Below, piece after piece: positions 49,160-60,492 of a DNA stretch of 64,000 nucleotides. Source of the DNA: Vanilla planifolia (lineage: Eukaryota > Streptophyta > Magnoliopsida > Asparagales > Orchidaceae); NCBI GenBank assembly GCA_023846275.1, contig CM043865.1, positions 7,614,068-7,678,067 on the forward strand, in the 5' to 3' direction. How positions within the stretch are numbered: position 1 is the stretch's first letter; each line of letters opens with the position of its first letter. The notes beneath the pieces were generated by a model that had not been told where the DNA came from, did no database searches, and saw only the letters and a program-made list of their open reading frames with translations. The translations under genes were made by a program, and so were the position numbers.

Positions 49160-49330
49160 TCAGTCGGAGAGGTTGTGCGCATGCCAGCACAGAAGCATGG
49201 AGACGCATCTGCCGAGAATGTAACATCTCGTCTTCTGCTGCTTCAGCATCACAGCGCAACGCCGTCGCATACCCGCCTGACGATGGCTGGAGGATGTTGG
49301 GCCGTCGAGAGCGGCTACAGCTCCGGCCAT
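49160..49330 (-). CDS. DVL/ROTUNDIFOLIA-like small peptide, 56 residues
   Basis: Single-exon frame from ATG 49330 to TGA 49160. An in-frame TAA nine bases upstream fixes the start. The C-terminal part carries the DVL/RTFL signature: CAVMLKQQKTRCYILGRCVS (residues 25-44) followed by MLLCWHAH (45-52). This matches the family pattern in which a Cys, a KQQ/KEQ word, a YI pair, RC and MLLCWH are conserved. The N-terminal 20 residues (MAGAVAALDGPTSSSHRQAG) are variable in this family. DVL peptides are plant-specific, usually membrane-associated small proteins. Overexpression shortens and widens organs, and they are linked to polar cell proliferation; no receptor is implied here. The gene is too short for common ORF cut-offs, and larger frames on both strands overlap it. 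It is identified by motif, and its expression is unknown. Confidence 0.85.
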   Translation of the reverse strand: MAGAVAALDGPTSSSHRQAGMRRRCAVMLKQQKTRCYILGRCVSMLLCWHAHNLSD

Positions 49331-49370
49331 CGCAGCTTATCACTGAGGGAAGGGGGGGGGCCGTTGGCTG

Positions 49371-49377
49371 TTTTATA
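49371..49377 (-). promoter_or_regulatory. TATA box of DVL-like gene
   Basis: The minus strand reads TATAAAA about 41-47 bases upstream of the ATG, within a GC-rich context (CCCTTTATAAAACAGCC). A start about 30 bases downstream would give a leader of only some 10-20 bases, holding a C10 run (49351-49360 on the plus strand as G10). Confidence 0.55.
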
Positions 49378-49478
49378 AAGGGGAGGGAGGCTTCCGTCCG
49401 ACAACGAAGGGGCCACATGTTTTCTTCTTCGCCACACGCTGGAGCTTTACTATGCGGCCACAGGCATGCGGACAAGCC

Positions 49479-49484
49479 CACGTG
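49479..49484 (-). promoter_or_regulatory. CACGTG G-box upstream of DVL-like gene
   Basis: CACGTGG(C) core, about 100 bases upstream of the TATA box. It is a palindromic bZIP/bHLH site (G-box, ABRE-like in the CACGTGGC context). Its use in this promoter is inference. Confidence 0.45.
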
Positions 49485-49521
49485 GCGTTCTTATCTTATC
49501 TGCTTCCAAACTAAACCGTGA

Positions 49522-52500
49522 CTTTGCTCTGTTTGTTTGATGGGACATGTATTAAACTTTTTAACAAGAATTTTTATCATGAGGTTTATATATAATATCT
49601 AGATCTTAAAATATATTTAACAATTAATTTGGATAGAAATACTTTAAAAAAACTTGTTAAATTTAAAAAAAAAAATTAAAATTTTTTATCAGAAACAATT
49701 TAAAAAATTAATACAACATATTTTATTAATGATTGTATTATTATTATTATTAAATAAAATATTTAAAACAATTTAAAAACAAAATTGATATTTAATTGAA
49801 TTTGATTGTTTTCGTTCTTGCTGTATCAATATTTTTAATATACTTAATTATAAATTAAATCTACCATATTTAATTTGTTGTTTCACTATTTTATTAAGCT
49901 AACAACTGTATTGTTTTTTGCAAAATAGTTAATAATATTTTAAGTATGATACTATATTTATATAAGCATATTTAAAAAAGATATTTTTGTACCCAGAAAA
50001 TAAAATATACAAAAATACATAAATAAATTTTTTTTGTTTAAAAATATTATCAAATACATATCTTTTTAATAATATTTCATAATAATATTTTCTAAATTGA
50101 TCAGTTTATTAATAAGCCTAATTTTTAATAATAAATATGATAAATCATTTAATGATCAAATAAAGTAATGTAATGATTTTTTATAATGTATAAGAAGGTA
50201 TATCAAAAGTTGTTTTTTGAACCTGCTCATAAAAGGATGCATAAAACATAAATGAATATAAAACATATTCAAAGTAAAATAATTAGAAGGTAAATCAGCC
50301 ATTTATCAAAAAAAAAACTTGCAATAAAATCGTATTGGATATAGTCAATAATAATACTTGTAAATCGTATATTATGAAGGAATCATTTTATAAACATAAA
50401 AAAAATATAACATTATTTTAAATTAAAAAAATTGAAAATAAACATAGCAAGCAGAAGGGTGGGGTTCAGTGTCTACCAAAAATCCGGATACATCCTTCTG
50501 TAACCCACAGCTATGTGCTTTGTGCATTACTTCACATAGAACTAATCCCTAATAAACAAACCAAGGAATGGATGAGTCTGCCACCTTTGAGCAATGCAGA
50601 AAACCACTTAATAAGCACTTGTTTTTGTCTTCTAATAATAAGTCATTCTTCATGGGCTCACATCTTTGTTTCTAAAATGATTTAACTTAACTCAGTCTTA
50701 TCATCTTTGTTCAAACAAATGGTGAACTCTTAAATACTTGTAAAAGAAATGTTTTTAATCCGAATTTTATCGAAATTTTATTTTTTTACATATTTTTTTA
50801 AAAATATTTTTCTTAAACGTCGTTTTTTAATCTCATTAATTGTGTCCAACAAAGTACCAAAGATTATCAACAACCAGCCAGAATAATAATTAAAAGGTCA
50901 CATCCTCTCAGACAAATGTTGATGTTGATGACGGCATGATAAATGATATTACTGAGAAGGTTCGCCTGGCTTAAGTCGTAAACAATGCTTATCTGCTTTA
51001 ATGAATTATTTCAAAATATATTCTGAAAACATGGTTAATATTTCTCGCGAAATAGAGGACTTAGCCTCGGAATATTAATTTTATTATTAGTAAAGTCTTT
51101 TAAATCTCATCTGCCAGTTGTCCGTTGGCTCTAAAATGTGATGAGATGTATAAGTTTATCAACAATATTACAATATATCACTTCTTAACTTTATATTTTT
51201 GTTTTCTTCTTATAAAGATATCTTAAACCACCATAGGGATCTTTATATTACCATGGTTTTAAATTACTGTAAAGAATAATCTATATTAAATAATTAATAA
51301 TAAATTGTGGTGTTTCTATATTAAGTAATAAAATTAACTTGAGTTTTTAACTTGATGGATGTCACTAATATTTTAGAGTTTAATTTAGGTTTTAAGAGTA
51401 ATATCTTTCTAATACTTAATATCAATATGACTGTATGATAGCTAAAATGAGGATTTAGTAGTTGATATGGTGTGACATATGCAATTTATGATGGCTTCGA
51501 TATAGTTGAAAAAAAGAAAAGAAGTAAAGGGTGATCATTTTGATAGAGTTAACAATATAGTAGAGTTGTAGATGTTTGATAGTATTACATCTGATTTTTG
51601 ATAAATTTTTCAAAATAATTTTCCTATGTACAATAAGCCCATATGCTAGCCAGTATAATTTGCCTAGTCTCTGTTTCATTCTTTATACTTGATATTCAAA
51701 TTGAGAGTTATAATCGCTTAATTTGATCATCTTCACGGAACATCATCTACAATGAAACATGCTCCTTTCCAAAGGGTTATTTATTTGATATAAGGACAAG
51801 TTCACCCTAGGTTAAAATAATTTACTAAATTATATTAGCATGCATATGGTACTAAAGCTATATACAAAAAAATCATACATATCCACAAATCTAAGTCTAA
51901 TGTAAGATATAATAATAAATATAAATAATAATATTCAATTTAGCACCTTATTTTGACTTAAAAGTATTAAGTCAAAAGACTCATGAGTCAACCAATACCA
52001 ATTTGGTGGTAATAACATATATAACATGCAAAGAAATGCATTGTTATCAGTCGCATACATGGTCATTGACAGTATTACAAATAAGAAAAGAGCATGACAA
52101 TAAAATATAAAAAACAAAGTAAATTTTTCATATAAAAACTTGTAATCACATTTCTTTTTTATTACTTTACAACTTTTCATATTCTTTTTTTATCTTTTTA
52201 GAAATTGGCTTATGAAAAAGTCACATCATTAATAATTGAGCATATTAAATATCATCATTCCAAAATAAACAACCCATATAATTGGCTTTGCTAGCTCTTC
52301 TCCAAGCTAGCCATGACTTTGGACTACCAAAACATCCTTTCATCTTTAACATTTGCTCAATTTTATTAAATTATTTTTTTCTTTTTTTCTTTTTTGAATC
52401 TTTTATTGCTTCTTTTTCATAAACTCATCCTTTGTAAATAAATACTTTATCTTTCTCTTTTCTTATCTTTTATTTATGTGAGCATGAGTATATAAATTGA

Positions 52501-54350
52501 CATTAGCATGAAAATATCAACTTATAAACAATGTATCAATATGTCATGCTTAATCATCATGAAAATAGAACATACATACAATTATTTAAATTTGCAAAAA
52601 AAATCAAACAACTTTCATTTGAAACAATTCGAAACCTTCATAATACTTTAATAGATTAGCATCGCTTCATTCGTCAACCAAGAAAACAACAATTTTATAA
52701 AAACATCTCCAAATGTTTTGCTAAGAAATAAGATCAATTAATGGTCACTAACTTACTAGAATCAAAGGATAACTATATACTTATTGATCAAATCTTTCTA
52801 CCTTTTATTTCCCTTTGTGTAGTTGTCATACAAAAATTTAAATCTCTACATAAATCTCTTATGCACACCTTTTGTATACTCTTTTCTTCACTTTATAGCC
52901 CTTAACCAAATGCTAAACCCATCAATTTTCTAATAACTTTTCTAATTCAAGGATAACAACTTATTTATAACTTTTCTCATGATTTTCCACATTTCTTTCC
53001 TTTTCAAATGCCTCTAACAATTATTTCCCTTCATGTTATGTTTTTTCACCTTCTAACCTTTTATTTCTAAGGTTTTTTTGATGATTAAACTCATCCTTAT
53101 CTCAATTTTCTAGGATATATGTCATTTCAAATTTTAAGATATATTTAGTTTCTATTAATTATATGAGTATAATCACCATAATTATATTATATAACTCTCA
53201 ACCTTATCTAAATCTATCTTAATTTATTCTTAGCATACTATTACTATCTCATTATTATACGTGTATGAAAGCCCCATCTCTCGTACATCGTACAAATAAT
53301 TTTGTTTATGATAATAGTCTTCTATTATCATTTAGTATATTTTTTACTCATTATACTATACAACACCCTTCTACTAAATATTTTTAAGCACACTTTTTAC
53401 ATAGTATTATATAATATTTATTATAGTACTTGTATGATCAAATCTTTTTATCTCTTTACTAAACTATAACTAATAACAATCATATATAATATGCTCCTAT
53501 GTCTTGATCATATTGTTTCAATCTAAGATATTTTTTAAAATTCTTTCACATTGTAAACCACTTTATTTCTTTTGCATGATCATATGGTATAATATATTTC
53601 TATTCAGTGTATGATCTAATATTTTTATTGATTACATTAAGTACATATTATCAAATTGATATATTTGTTCAGTTATACTTTTATAATGAGGTGATACACA
53701 TGATTATGCTTGTATGATAGTATAGTCACATATGTACAATAATCATCCAACTTTAATTTCTCATTTAATTAAACTATATGATTAATGCTACCATATTATG
53801 TGATGCAATCATCTCTTTTACCTTGTTAAACTCAATTAATGCCTTAAGATGATATTCAAAAATTTTAATATATCAATATGATAATCTATTTTGTACTATA
53901 TAAGTTTTTCTAAATAAGGTTATTTAACTACCCCCTTCTATCCTACTTGATTATATTGTATTATGTTTTATAAAAAAAATAGCAATTTCATAAAAAATTT
54001 CCAAAAAAAATATATAAATGACAAAAAATAAATTTTATTTGCACAAAATTAGGATATTATAATTCTTCCCTCCTTACAAAAATTATTCTTAAAATTTAGA
54101 ACATTAAGTAGTGCTTTTTCATCATCTCCTCTTCTAATTTTCATGTGGAATCTCTCTTTATTTTGCTTGTTTGTAAAACCTTTATCATTGGAATTTTTTT
54201 ATTTCTCAACTTCTTTGCTTTATTTGCCAAGAGTTTATCAATCATTCTTTGTATGTCATGTTTGGTTGTAAATCATATTCATTTAAATTCAAATTTAACA
54301 TGCAAGTTGGGTCTCCATATACTTTCTTAATATCAAAATATGAAATATAT
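49522..54350. other. AT-rich stretch, promoter-distal then presumed LTR debris
   Basis: 49.5-50.4 kb is extremely AT-rich. 50450-50720 is somewhat less so, with no recognised gene. 51-52.3 kb has short frames only. 52.3-54.3 kb is T-rich on the plus strand, and 53250-53900 carries many GTATGAT/CATATGGTATAAT words. It lies directly downstream of the minus-strand gypsy, so it may include that element's 3' LTR; no boundaries were found. Confidence 0.35.
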
Positions 54351-57300
54351 TATATATTCCTATCAAGTTTTTTGGTAATACAACTTTGTAAGCAACTTCA
54401 CCTATCCTTACAATAACTTGGAAAGGTCCAATGTGCTTGGCTTGAGCTTACATCCTTAGTAGCTAAATCTAGTGACTCCCTTTGTAAGACTTACTTTGAT
54501 GAATACTTGATCTTTTTCTTGGAACCTAACATTTTATGCTTGGAATCATAATATTTATTTTGTCAAACTTCAGCTTTTATTATACTTTCTTTCATCTTGT
54601 TTTACTTTATTAGTTATTTTTATAATCATATTTAGCTCAATTAAGACTCTCCCATCATCTTCATATCAATATAGAGATGATTGGTATCTTTGTCCATATA
54701 AAACTTTAAAGGGGGCATCTCTATGCTTGCTTGATAACTATTATTATAAGTAAATTTGATTAAACGAAGATATACATCCCAACTTCTCCCAAAATCCAAA
54801 ACACATAATCTCAATATATCTTCTAAAGTATTAATTGTTTTCTTAATTTTCCCATCTATTTGTTATTGAAAAGTGATACTAAACTTTAGTTTTTTGTCAA
54901 AAGCTTCTTGTAGTCTCTTCTAAAATAGAGAGGTAAACTTAAAGCCTTCTATTTAAAATTATGATTTTTTGTAGTTCATATCTAAAAAAAATTATGCCAA
55001 TTTTTCCACTGTATAATTAGTTTTGATGGGAGAAAATGTGTTAATCTTATTAATTGGTCTGAGTCAAACCATATGACATCTTTTTCTTGAGTTTTTTAGG
55101 TAAAGAAAGTACAAAATTCATAAATATTTCATCCCACTTTCACATTGGGATAGGAAGTAGTTGTAAGGTTTTACTTGACTTCAGATGCTTTCCTTTAACC
55201 TATTGGCATATTAAATGCCTTTTTACAATATCTTGGATGTCCTTCTTCATCCTTAACTACAAACATTTAGACTTCATGTCATTGTATATCTTGGTTATGC
55301 TAGGATGTACTGAGCATCTACATCCATGAGCTTCTTGTAATAATATTTTTCTTATTTTCTTATAATTGGATATGTACAATATGTTCTTAAAATAAGAAAG
55401 ACAATTCTCCTTATTTAAATGGAAGTATGATTCTTATCCTTCCAATATTTTAGATTTTATCTTGTGTAGTTCCTCACCTTGATCTTAAAACTCTTTTAGA
55501 TCTTTAAGCTATTTTATTAGTGAAGTTACTTCATTAAAATTTATCTTGTTGGTTGATGATATGGCATTAAGAAGCATCTTGTTCATTTCAATGCATAATT
55601 GTACTTATTCAACCTTAGAAATGCAATAATTTATTCTTATCCTTCAATTAAGGAATCTACCACCACGATGGCCCTTCAAAAGTAATATATAATATTTATA
55701 TCATAATCGTTCATCAACTCTAGCCAAGCCTCTATCATAGATTTAGTTTTTAATATGAAAATGTATTTCAAACTTCAATAATTTGAATAGATGTGATCCT
55801 TTATACCAAACAAATAATGTCTCTAAATCTTTAAAACAAAAATGATTGTAGCCAATTTTAAATCATATACAAAAAAAATTCTTTTCATGTTGTCTGAGTT
55901 ATCAAGAAACACAAGATATAACCTTCATGTTTTGCATTAAGACTACCCCTAGTAATAATTTGTATGAACTTGAAACTCTTCATTAAGATTTGATAAGGTC
56001 AAAACTAGTGCAACGGTTAGCTTCTATTTTAATGTTTGAAACTATATTCACATTATTGATCTCAAATGAAAGGGATTATCTTTCATGTAAGTTTTGTCAA
56101 AGGAAAAGTAATTAAGGAATATCCTTTAATAAACTTTTATAGTAATCAACTAATCCCAAGAAACTCTAAACTTTGGTAATATTTGTGGGCCTTAACTATT
56201 ATGTTACTACTACAACATTTTGGCTATCCATTGCCACTCATTCAACACTTAAGGCACCCCTATAAATGAGATACTGTGTAGCTAGAAAATACACTTTGAG
56301 AATTTTGTAAATAATTATTATTCATCGATGAAAATGATAATAAAGTCATCTATTAATTATTTGAACACTTTATTAATGAAGTCCATAAAATCATTAGTGC
56401 ATTTGTTGACTCAAACAAAAGTGCAAGAAATTTAAAGTGATCATATAGGGTCTTGAAGTTTGTTTTGAAGATATCTTATTATCAAATCTTTAATTAATTA
56501 TATTATAAACTTAAGTCAATCTTAGAAAATACCTCAACTCATTATAATTTATCAAATAATTAATTAATTTAAGACAATGGATATTTGTTCTTGATAATAA
56601 TCTTATTTAGTTTTTGATAATTATTACACATTAAGAGACTATCATCTTTTTTCTTTACAAAAAAATATTAATATTCCCCCTATGAGACATTACATCTAAT
56701 AAATCTCTTATCATAAGCTCTTGTAATTGGATTTTCATCTCATGCATTTCTACATAAGCCATCTCATATAGTGCTTTAGAAATTAGTTATATATATATAT
56801 ATATATATACATAATATTAGTTCAATACTAACTCAATTTCTTGATCCAATAGTAATCTAAGTAAATCTTCAACAAAAACTTCTATATATTTGCAAACTAT
56901 TAGAACTTCTAGAGTTGAGGTTTTGTTTATAATGTACTTTTTATTGACACAAGATAACACTCACATCCTTTTTGGAATATTTTATTAGCTTTCATAAAGG
57001 ATATAAGTGGTATCTTCTTTTTTCCCAATGTGACAAGTTTGGAACCATTTTCTATTCTAATGTTCACCTTCTTTTCTTAACAATCTATTGTGATCTTGTG
57101 ATTCATGAGCCAATCATTTTCTATAATTATACCAAATTTTGAAATGTCAATTAAAATCAAGTTGACTAGGATGACATTTCATTTTTTTTTTATATTTTTC
57201 ATAATATATTTATCTACTACTATTGTTTTTCATGTTGGTAAGATGATAAAATGTAGCTATTTAATCATGTTTCCTTAACTATAGTTTTGGATACAAAGGA

Positions 57301-57610
57301 ATAAGATGAATCATAATAAAAAAACTTATCATAAGTTAATTTAAAAATTTTAAAGTACTTATTATAATATCAAGTGATTTGGAGATTCCATTTGATTAAG
57401 TCTTGTCATTTGAGACTAGATATGAGTATGCCATTTTCTTTTTTTGCCATTATTATCATTAGAGGTTCATCCTTGAATTATTTCTCTTACATTATCTTGA
57501 TTTAGTTCTTGGGGGCATTCCTTAGCATAATGCTTAAATTTCTCACAATTGAAGCATTTGATTTCTTTTTTTAGTTATTTTCCTTGTTGAAATTTTCCAC
57601 ATCTAACTTT
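54351..57610 (-). mobile_element. Degenerate Ty3/gypsy element, gag knuckle to integrase
   Basis: Reading the minus strand from high to low coordinates. A gag zinc knuckle of perfect C-x2-C-x4-H-x4-C form (CFNCEKFKHYAKEC, 57556-57515) is followed by decayed protease/RT sequence. An RT core lies at about 56480-56310 (TNALMI then, after a frameshift, FMDFINKVFK and IDDFIIIFID). Decayed RNase H and integrase follow. An integrase piece at about 54920-54600 corresponds to the LxxALGTKLxFSxxxxPQTDGQ...YNNSYQ...YG block, and an integrase C-terminal piece lies at about 54440-54380 (IGPFQVI-RIGEVAYKVVLP). Many stops and frameshifts are present, so it is inactive. A (TA)n tract at 56787-56808 interrupts it. 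The opposite-strand 80-codon frame at 55087 is a shadow. Confidence 0.8.
57515..57556 (-). other. Gag CCHC zinc knuckle
   Basis: Exact CX2CX4HX4C spacing (first Cys codon 57556-57554, last 57517-57515), followed by PQE. Such knuckles in Ty3/gypsy gag bind genomic RNA during packaging. It is the best-preserved motif of this element. Confidence 0.85.
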
Positions 57611-60100
57611 ATGGCATTTCTCCATGATCTTTGCTAGGATTTTGTTTACTATGTTTCCATTCTTGTTGTTCTTTTATAGATAACTTAAGATCTTATTTCA
57701 TTTAATGGGTAGCCTCCACCAATCTTTAATAAAAATCATACTCTAATGATGCTAGCATATCTTTATAACATCCTTCAGACCTTTATGAAATAAATAACAT
57801 CTTTGTTTTTTAGAGCTCAACATTTTTTGGAGAATATCTTATAAGTCTTGAGAACATCTTCTCATATTCACAAATGGTCAAGTTTCTTTGATATAGTCAC
57901 AACAACTCATCTCTATTTTATCTTTAGCAAAATTTGAAGCATATTATTATAGAAAAGCTTTGCAAAAATCATCCCAATATACCTTAAAATTGGATTTATA
58001 ATTGAATAATATTCTTCTTTGTCCCCTTCATTAGTGACCAATAGCATTATTCTGTACTGATGCGATTAACATTACTTTTCAATGATTATCACATGTTATG
58101 GCATTAAATTATATCTCAATATTTTCAAGATAGTTTTCATCTTTAAAGGAAGTTATATTATCCCTTACCATGGTGGTTGTTGTTATACCTTCCCTTAAGA
58201 TAACCAATATATGTTATTTATTTTTTGCTTAATAAATACTTGTAAAGTTTGTGTAATTAATTTTGGTTGTAGATAATAATGCATTGGAAGAAAATCATAT
58301 AGTATGATGGTTGGAAATCATATGGTATAATGAATAGGAATAAATAAAATCGTTCTTAGTTGTGAATATCATATAGTATGATATTGACTAATTGTATAAT
58401 ATGATTGGATAATACACATAAGCATGATAGATATATGAAGTGGTGCAAGACTTTGCTACTGATTGTACTAAGCTAATGAAGACATCGTACAAGGATGACA
58501 ATATAGAAATTGAGATTTGATTGAAATTATACTATTAACAAATTAGTACAAAGTCAAGTTTTTATATAAGTATAATAGTGAAAAAAGAGATTATAGTAAT
58601 CATATAAGTACGATTAGCTAACAAATAAAAAATCATTGAGTGATGAGGGGACTATCATCATATCTTTTGAATATGAATACTGGGATGTATAAGTACAATC
58701 TATAGAACTATTAGGTGGTAGTAGTGGACATGTCTAATTGTATAATATGATGAACTTATCGTACTCACATGATATAGAGATACTGAATAAACCATGGTTT
58801 CACAATTAGCAATTGTTGATCTTTGTTATTGAACTTAAGATTCTTTAGATATAAAGGTTTGAAAGGGATTGGTTTGTTAAGATAATCTCTTGATTTAGGG
58901 TTACTTAACCAACCTTATTTATGGTTAGTTTATGGTTTGGTTAGGTTTTAAAGAAAATAAAAGCCTAGCCATAAAGGGCTTCAAGGAGGAAAATCATAAG
59001 ATAATAAAAGAAAAAAGAGCCTCATTATAAGAAGATTAATCTCAAGACTTGGAAAAGGAAGAGCTTATCTTTGGAGAAGTGTTTTGCTTAAGTTGCAAGG
59101 TAGGATGACCTTTGAGATTACATATTAAATTTAATCAAGATCTAAGAAAGGAAAAATAGATTATCTTATTAAATTGTATAAGAAAATTTTGGTAAATAAA
59201 TGTGATCCTATTTCATAAAATAATCATGTAGAAAAGAAAATTTTGTTTTGATTAAAGATAATTGTAGCTAGCATGTAATGTTTATTTGAAATTATTTTTT
59301 TGAGAGAAATTATTAAAGGACCCATGAAAAAATCTATCCTAATGTCCAACCTGAGTGTGCAAATTTAATTACATAAATATATGACAACATCTCTTATTTA
59401 TATTTGTGTATGTTAAACTTAAGGGAATCTTTGTCAGTATATAAAAGATTGTTTATCACTTTTTTTGTAAAATATTACTAAAAATCTATACAAAAATATG
59501 TACTTTCATACATTCCATAAAGGCAAGTTAAACATTATGATTATATACTTGCATGGTCCGGTTTGTCTATTGATATATATGAAAGTTTGACTTAGAATAT
59601 TTATTATTGATTCAAAATAGTTTTGACTTGAGATATTATCATGTGAAATAAAGTAAAAATTATGTATCATTAAATGTATAACATGTTTGAATTAAGATCC
59701 TTAGGGATATGCTTGTCCTTTAAGTAATTAGGAATGTCTAAATTATTAACATATATAGTTACCTTGGTAGATGGATGAATAACTTAAGATTTTATCACAT
59801 TTTAAATTCTTAATTATGTAAAACCAAGAGTTCATATTGTAAGAAAAATAAATCTCATATTTGTATGAAGATTTTTTTAAGTATAATTGATATTTAATAA
59901 TATAGATCGAGCGTAATGTTTATCTTTTGATTGTTCATCTTGATTCCATGTTGGCATATAAATTTATTTATTTAAAATACGTATATGATGTGGGACATCA
60001 TAATTAAGTATAATAATATCTCTAATTTTTATTGGATGATATAATATAATAGATATGTGTTGTTATTACAAAATCATGCATAAAAGTATGCAAAATTTTA
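57611..60100. other. Gag-side and LTR-like sequence of the minus-strand gypsy
   Basis: 57.61-58.25 kb by position holds the rest of gag in decayed form. 58260-58770 is dense in ATCATATGGTATAATGA-like words in the manner of a 5' LTR. The rest to 60.1 kb is AT-rich with no recognised coding. ATGATGTGGGACATCAT at 59987-60003 is a short near-palindrome. Confidence 0.35.
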
Positions 60101-60492
60101 TGTAGACAAATTAAACCTCAACCTAGGAGACAAATCATGTATTGGAACTTGTAAATTTTAGCCAAATTCTTATGAATTATTATAGTTAAATATTCATTAG
60201 CTTTGACTACACTTAGGAAGCATTAAGCCATGACTTGGTTGAGTCATAAGAAGAATGGATCCAACCCATAAGAGAACTTTAGCTTTTACATTCTGTAGAC
60301 AAATTAAACCTTAGCCTAGGAGACAAATCATGAATTGGAACTTGTAAATTTTAGCCAAATCTTTATGGATTATTATAGCTAAGTATTCATTTGCTTCAAC
60401 TACACTTAGGAAGCATTGAGCCATGACTTGGTTGAGTCATAAGAGGCATGGATCCAACCCATAAGAGAACTTAAAGAGCTTTTACATTTTGT
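60101..60492. repeat. Tandem duplication, 193-bp unit, two copies
   Basis: Copies at 60101-60293 and 60294-60492 both begin TGTAGACAAATTAAACCT and share blocks through CATGACTTGGTTGAGTCATAAG and CCAACCCATAAGAGAACTT to AGCTTTTACATT. There are about 15 differences plus a 6-base insertion (AAGAGC region) in the second copy. Non-coding. Confidence 0.9.

Noticed and set aside
49111..49521. Plus-strand 136-codon frame and minus-strand 108-codon frame over the DVL locus
   Set aside because: Both overlap the DVL-like peptide in other frames or on the opposite strand, carry no recognisable domain and follow from the GC-rich composition.
55087..55329. 80-codon plus-strand frame
   Set aside because: Lies opposite the integrase part of the minus-strand gypsy element.
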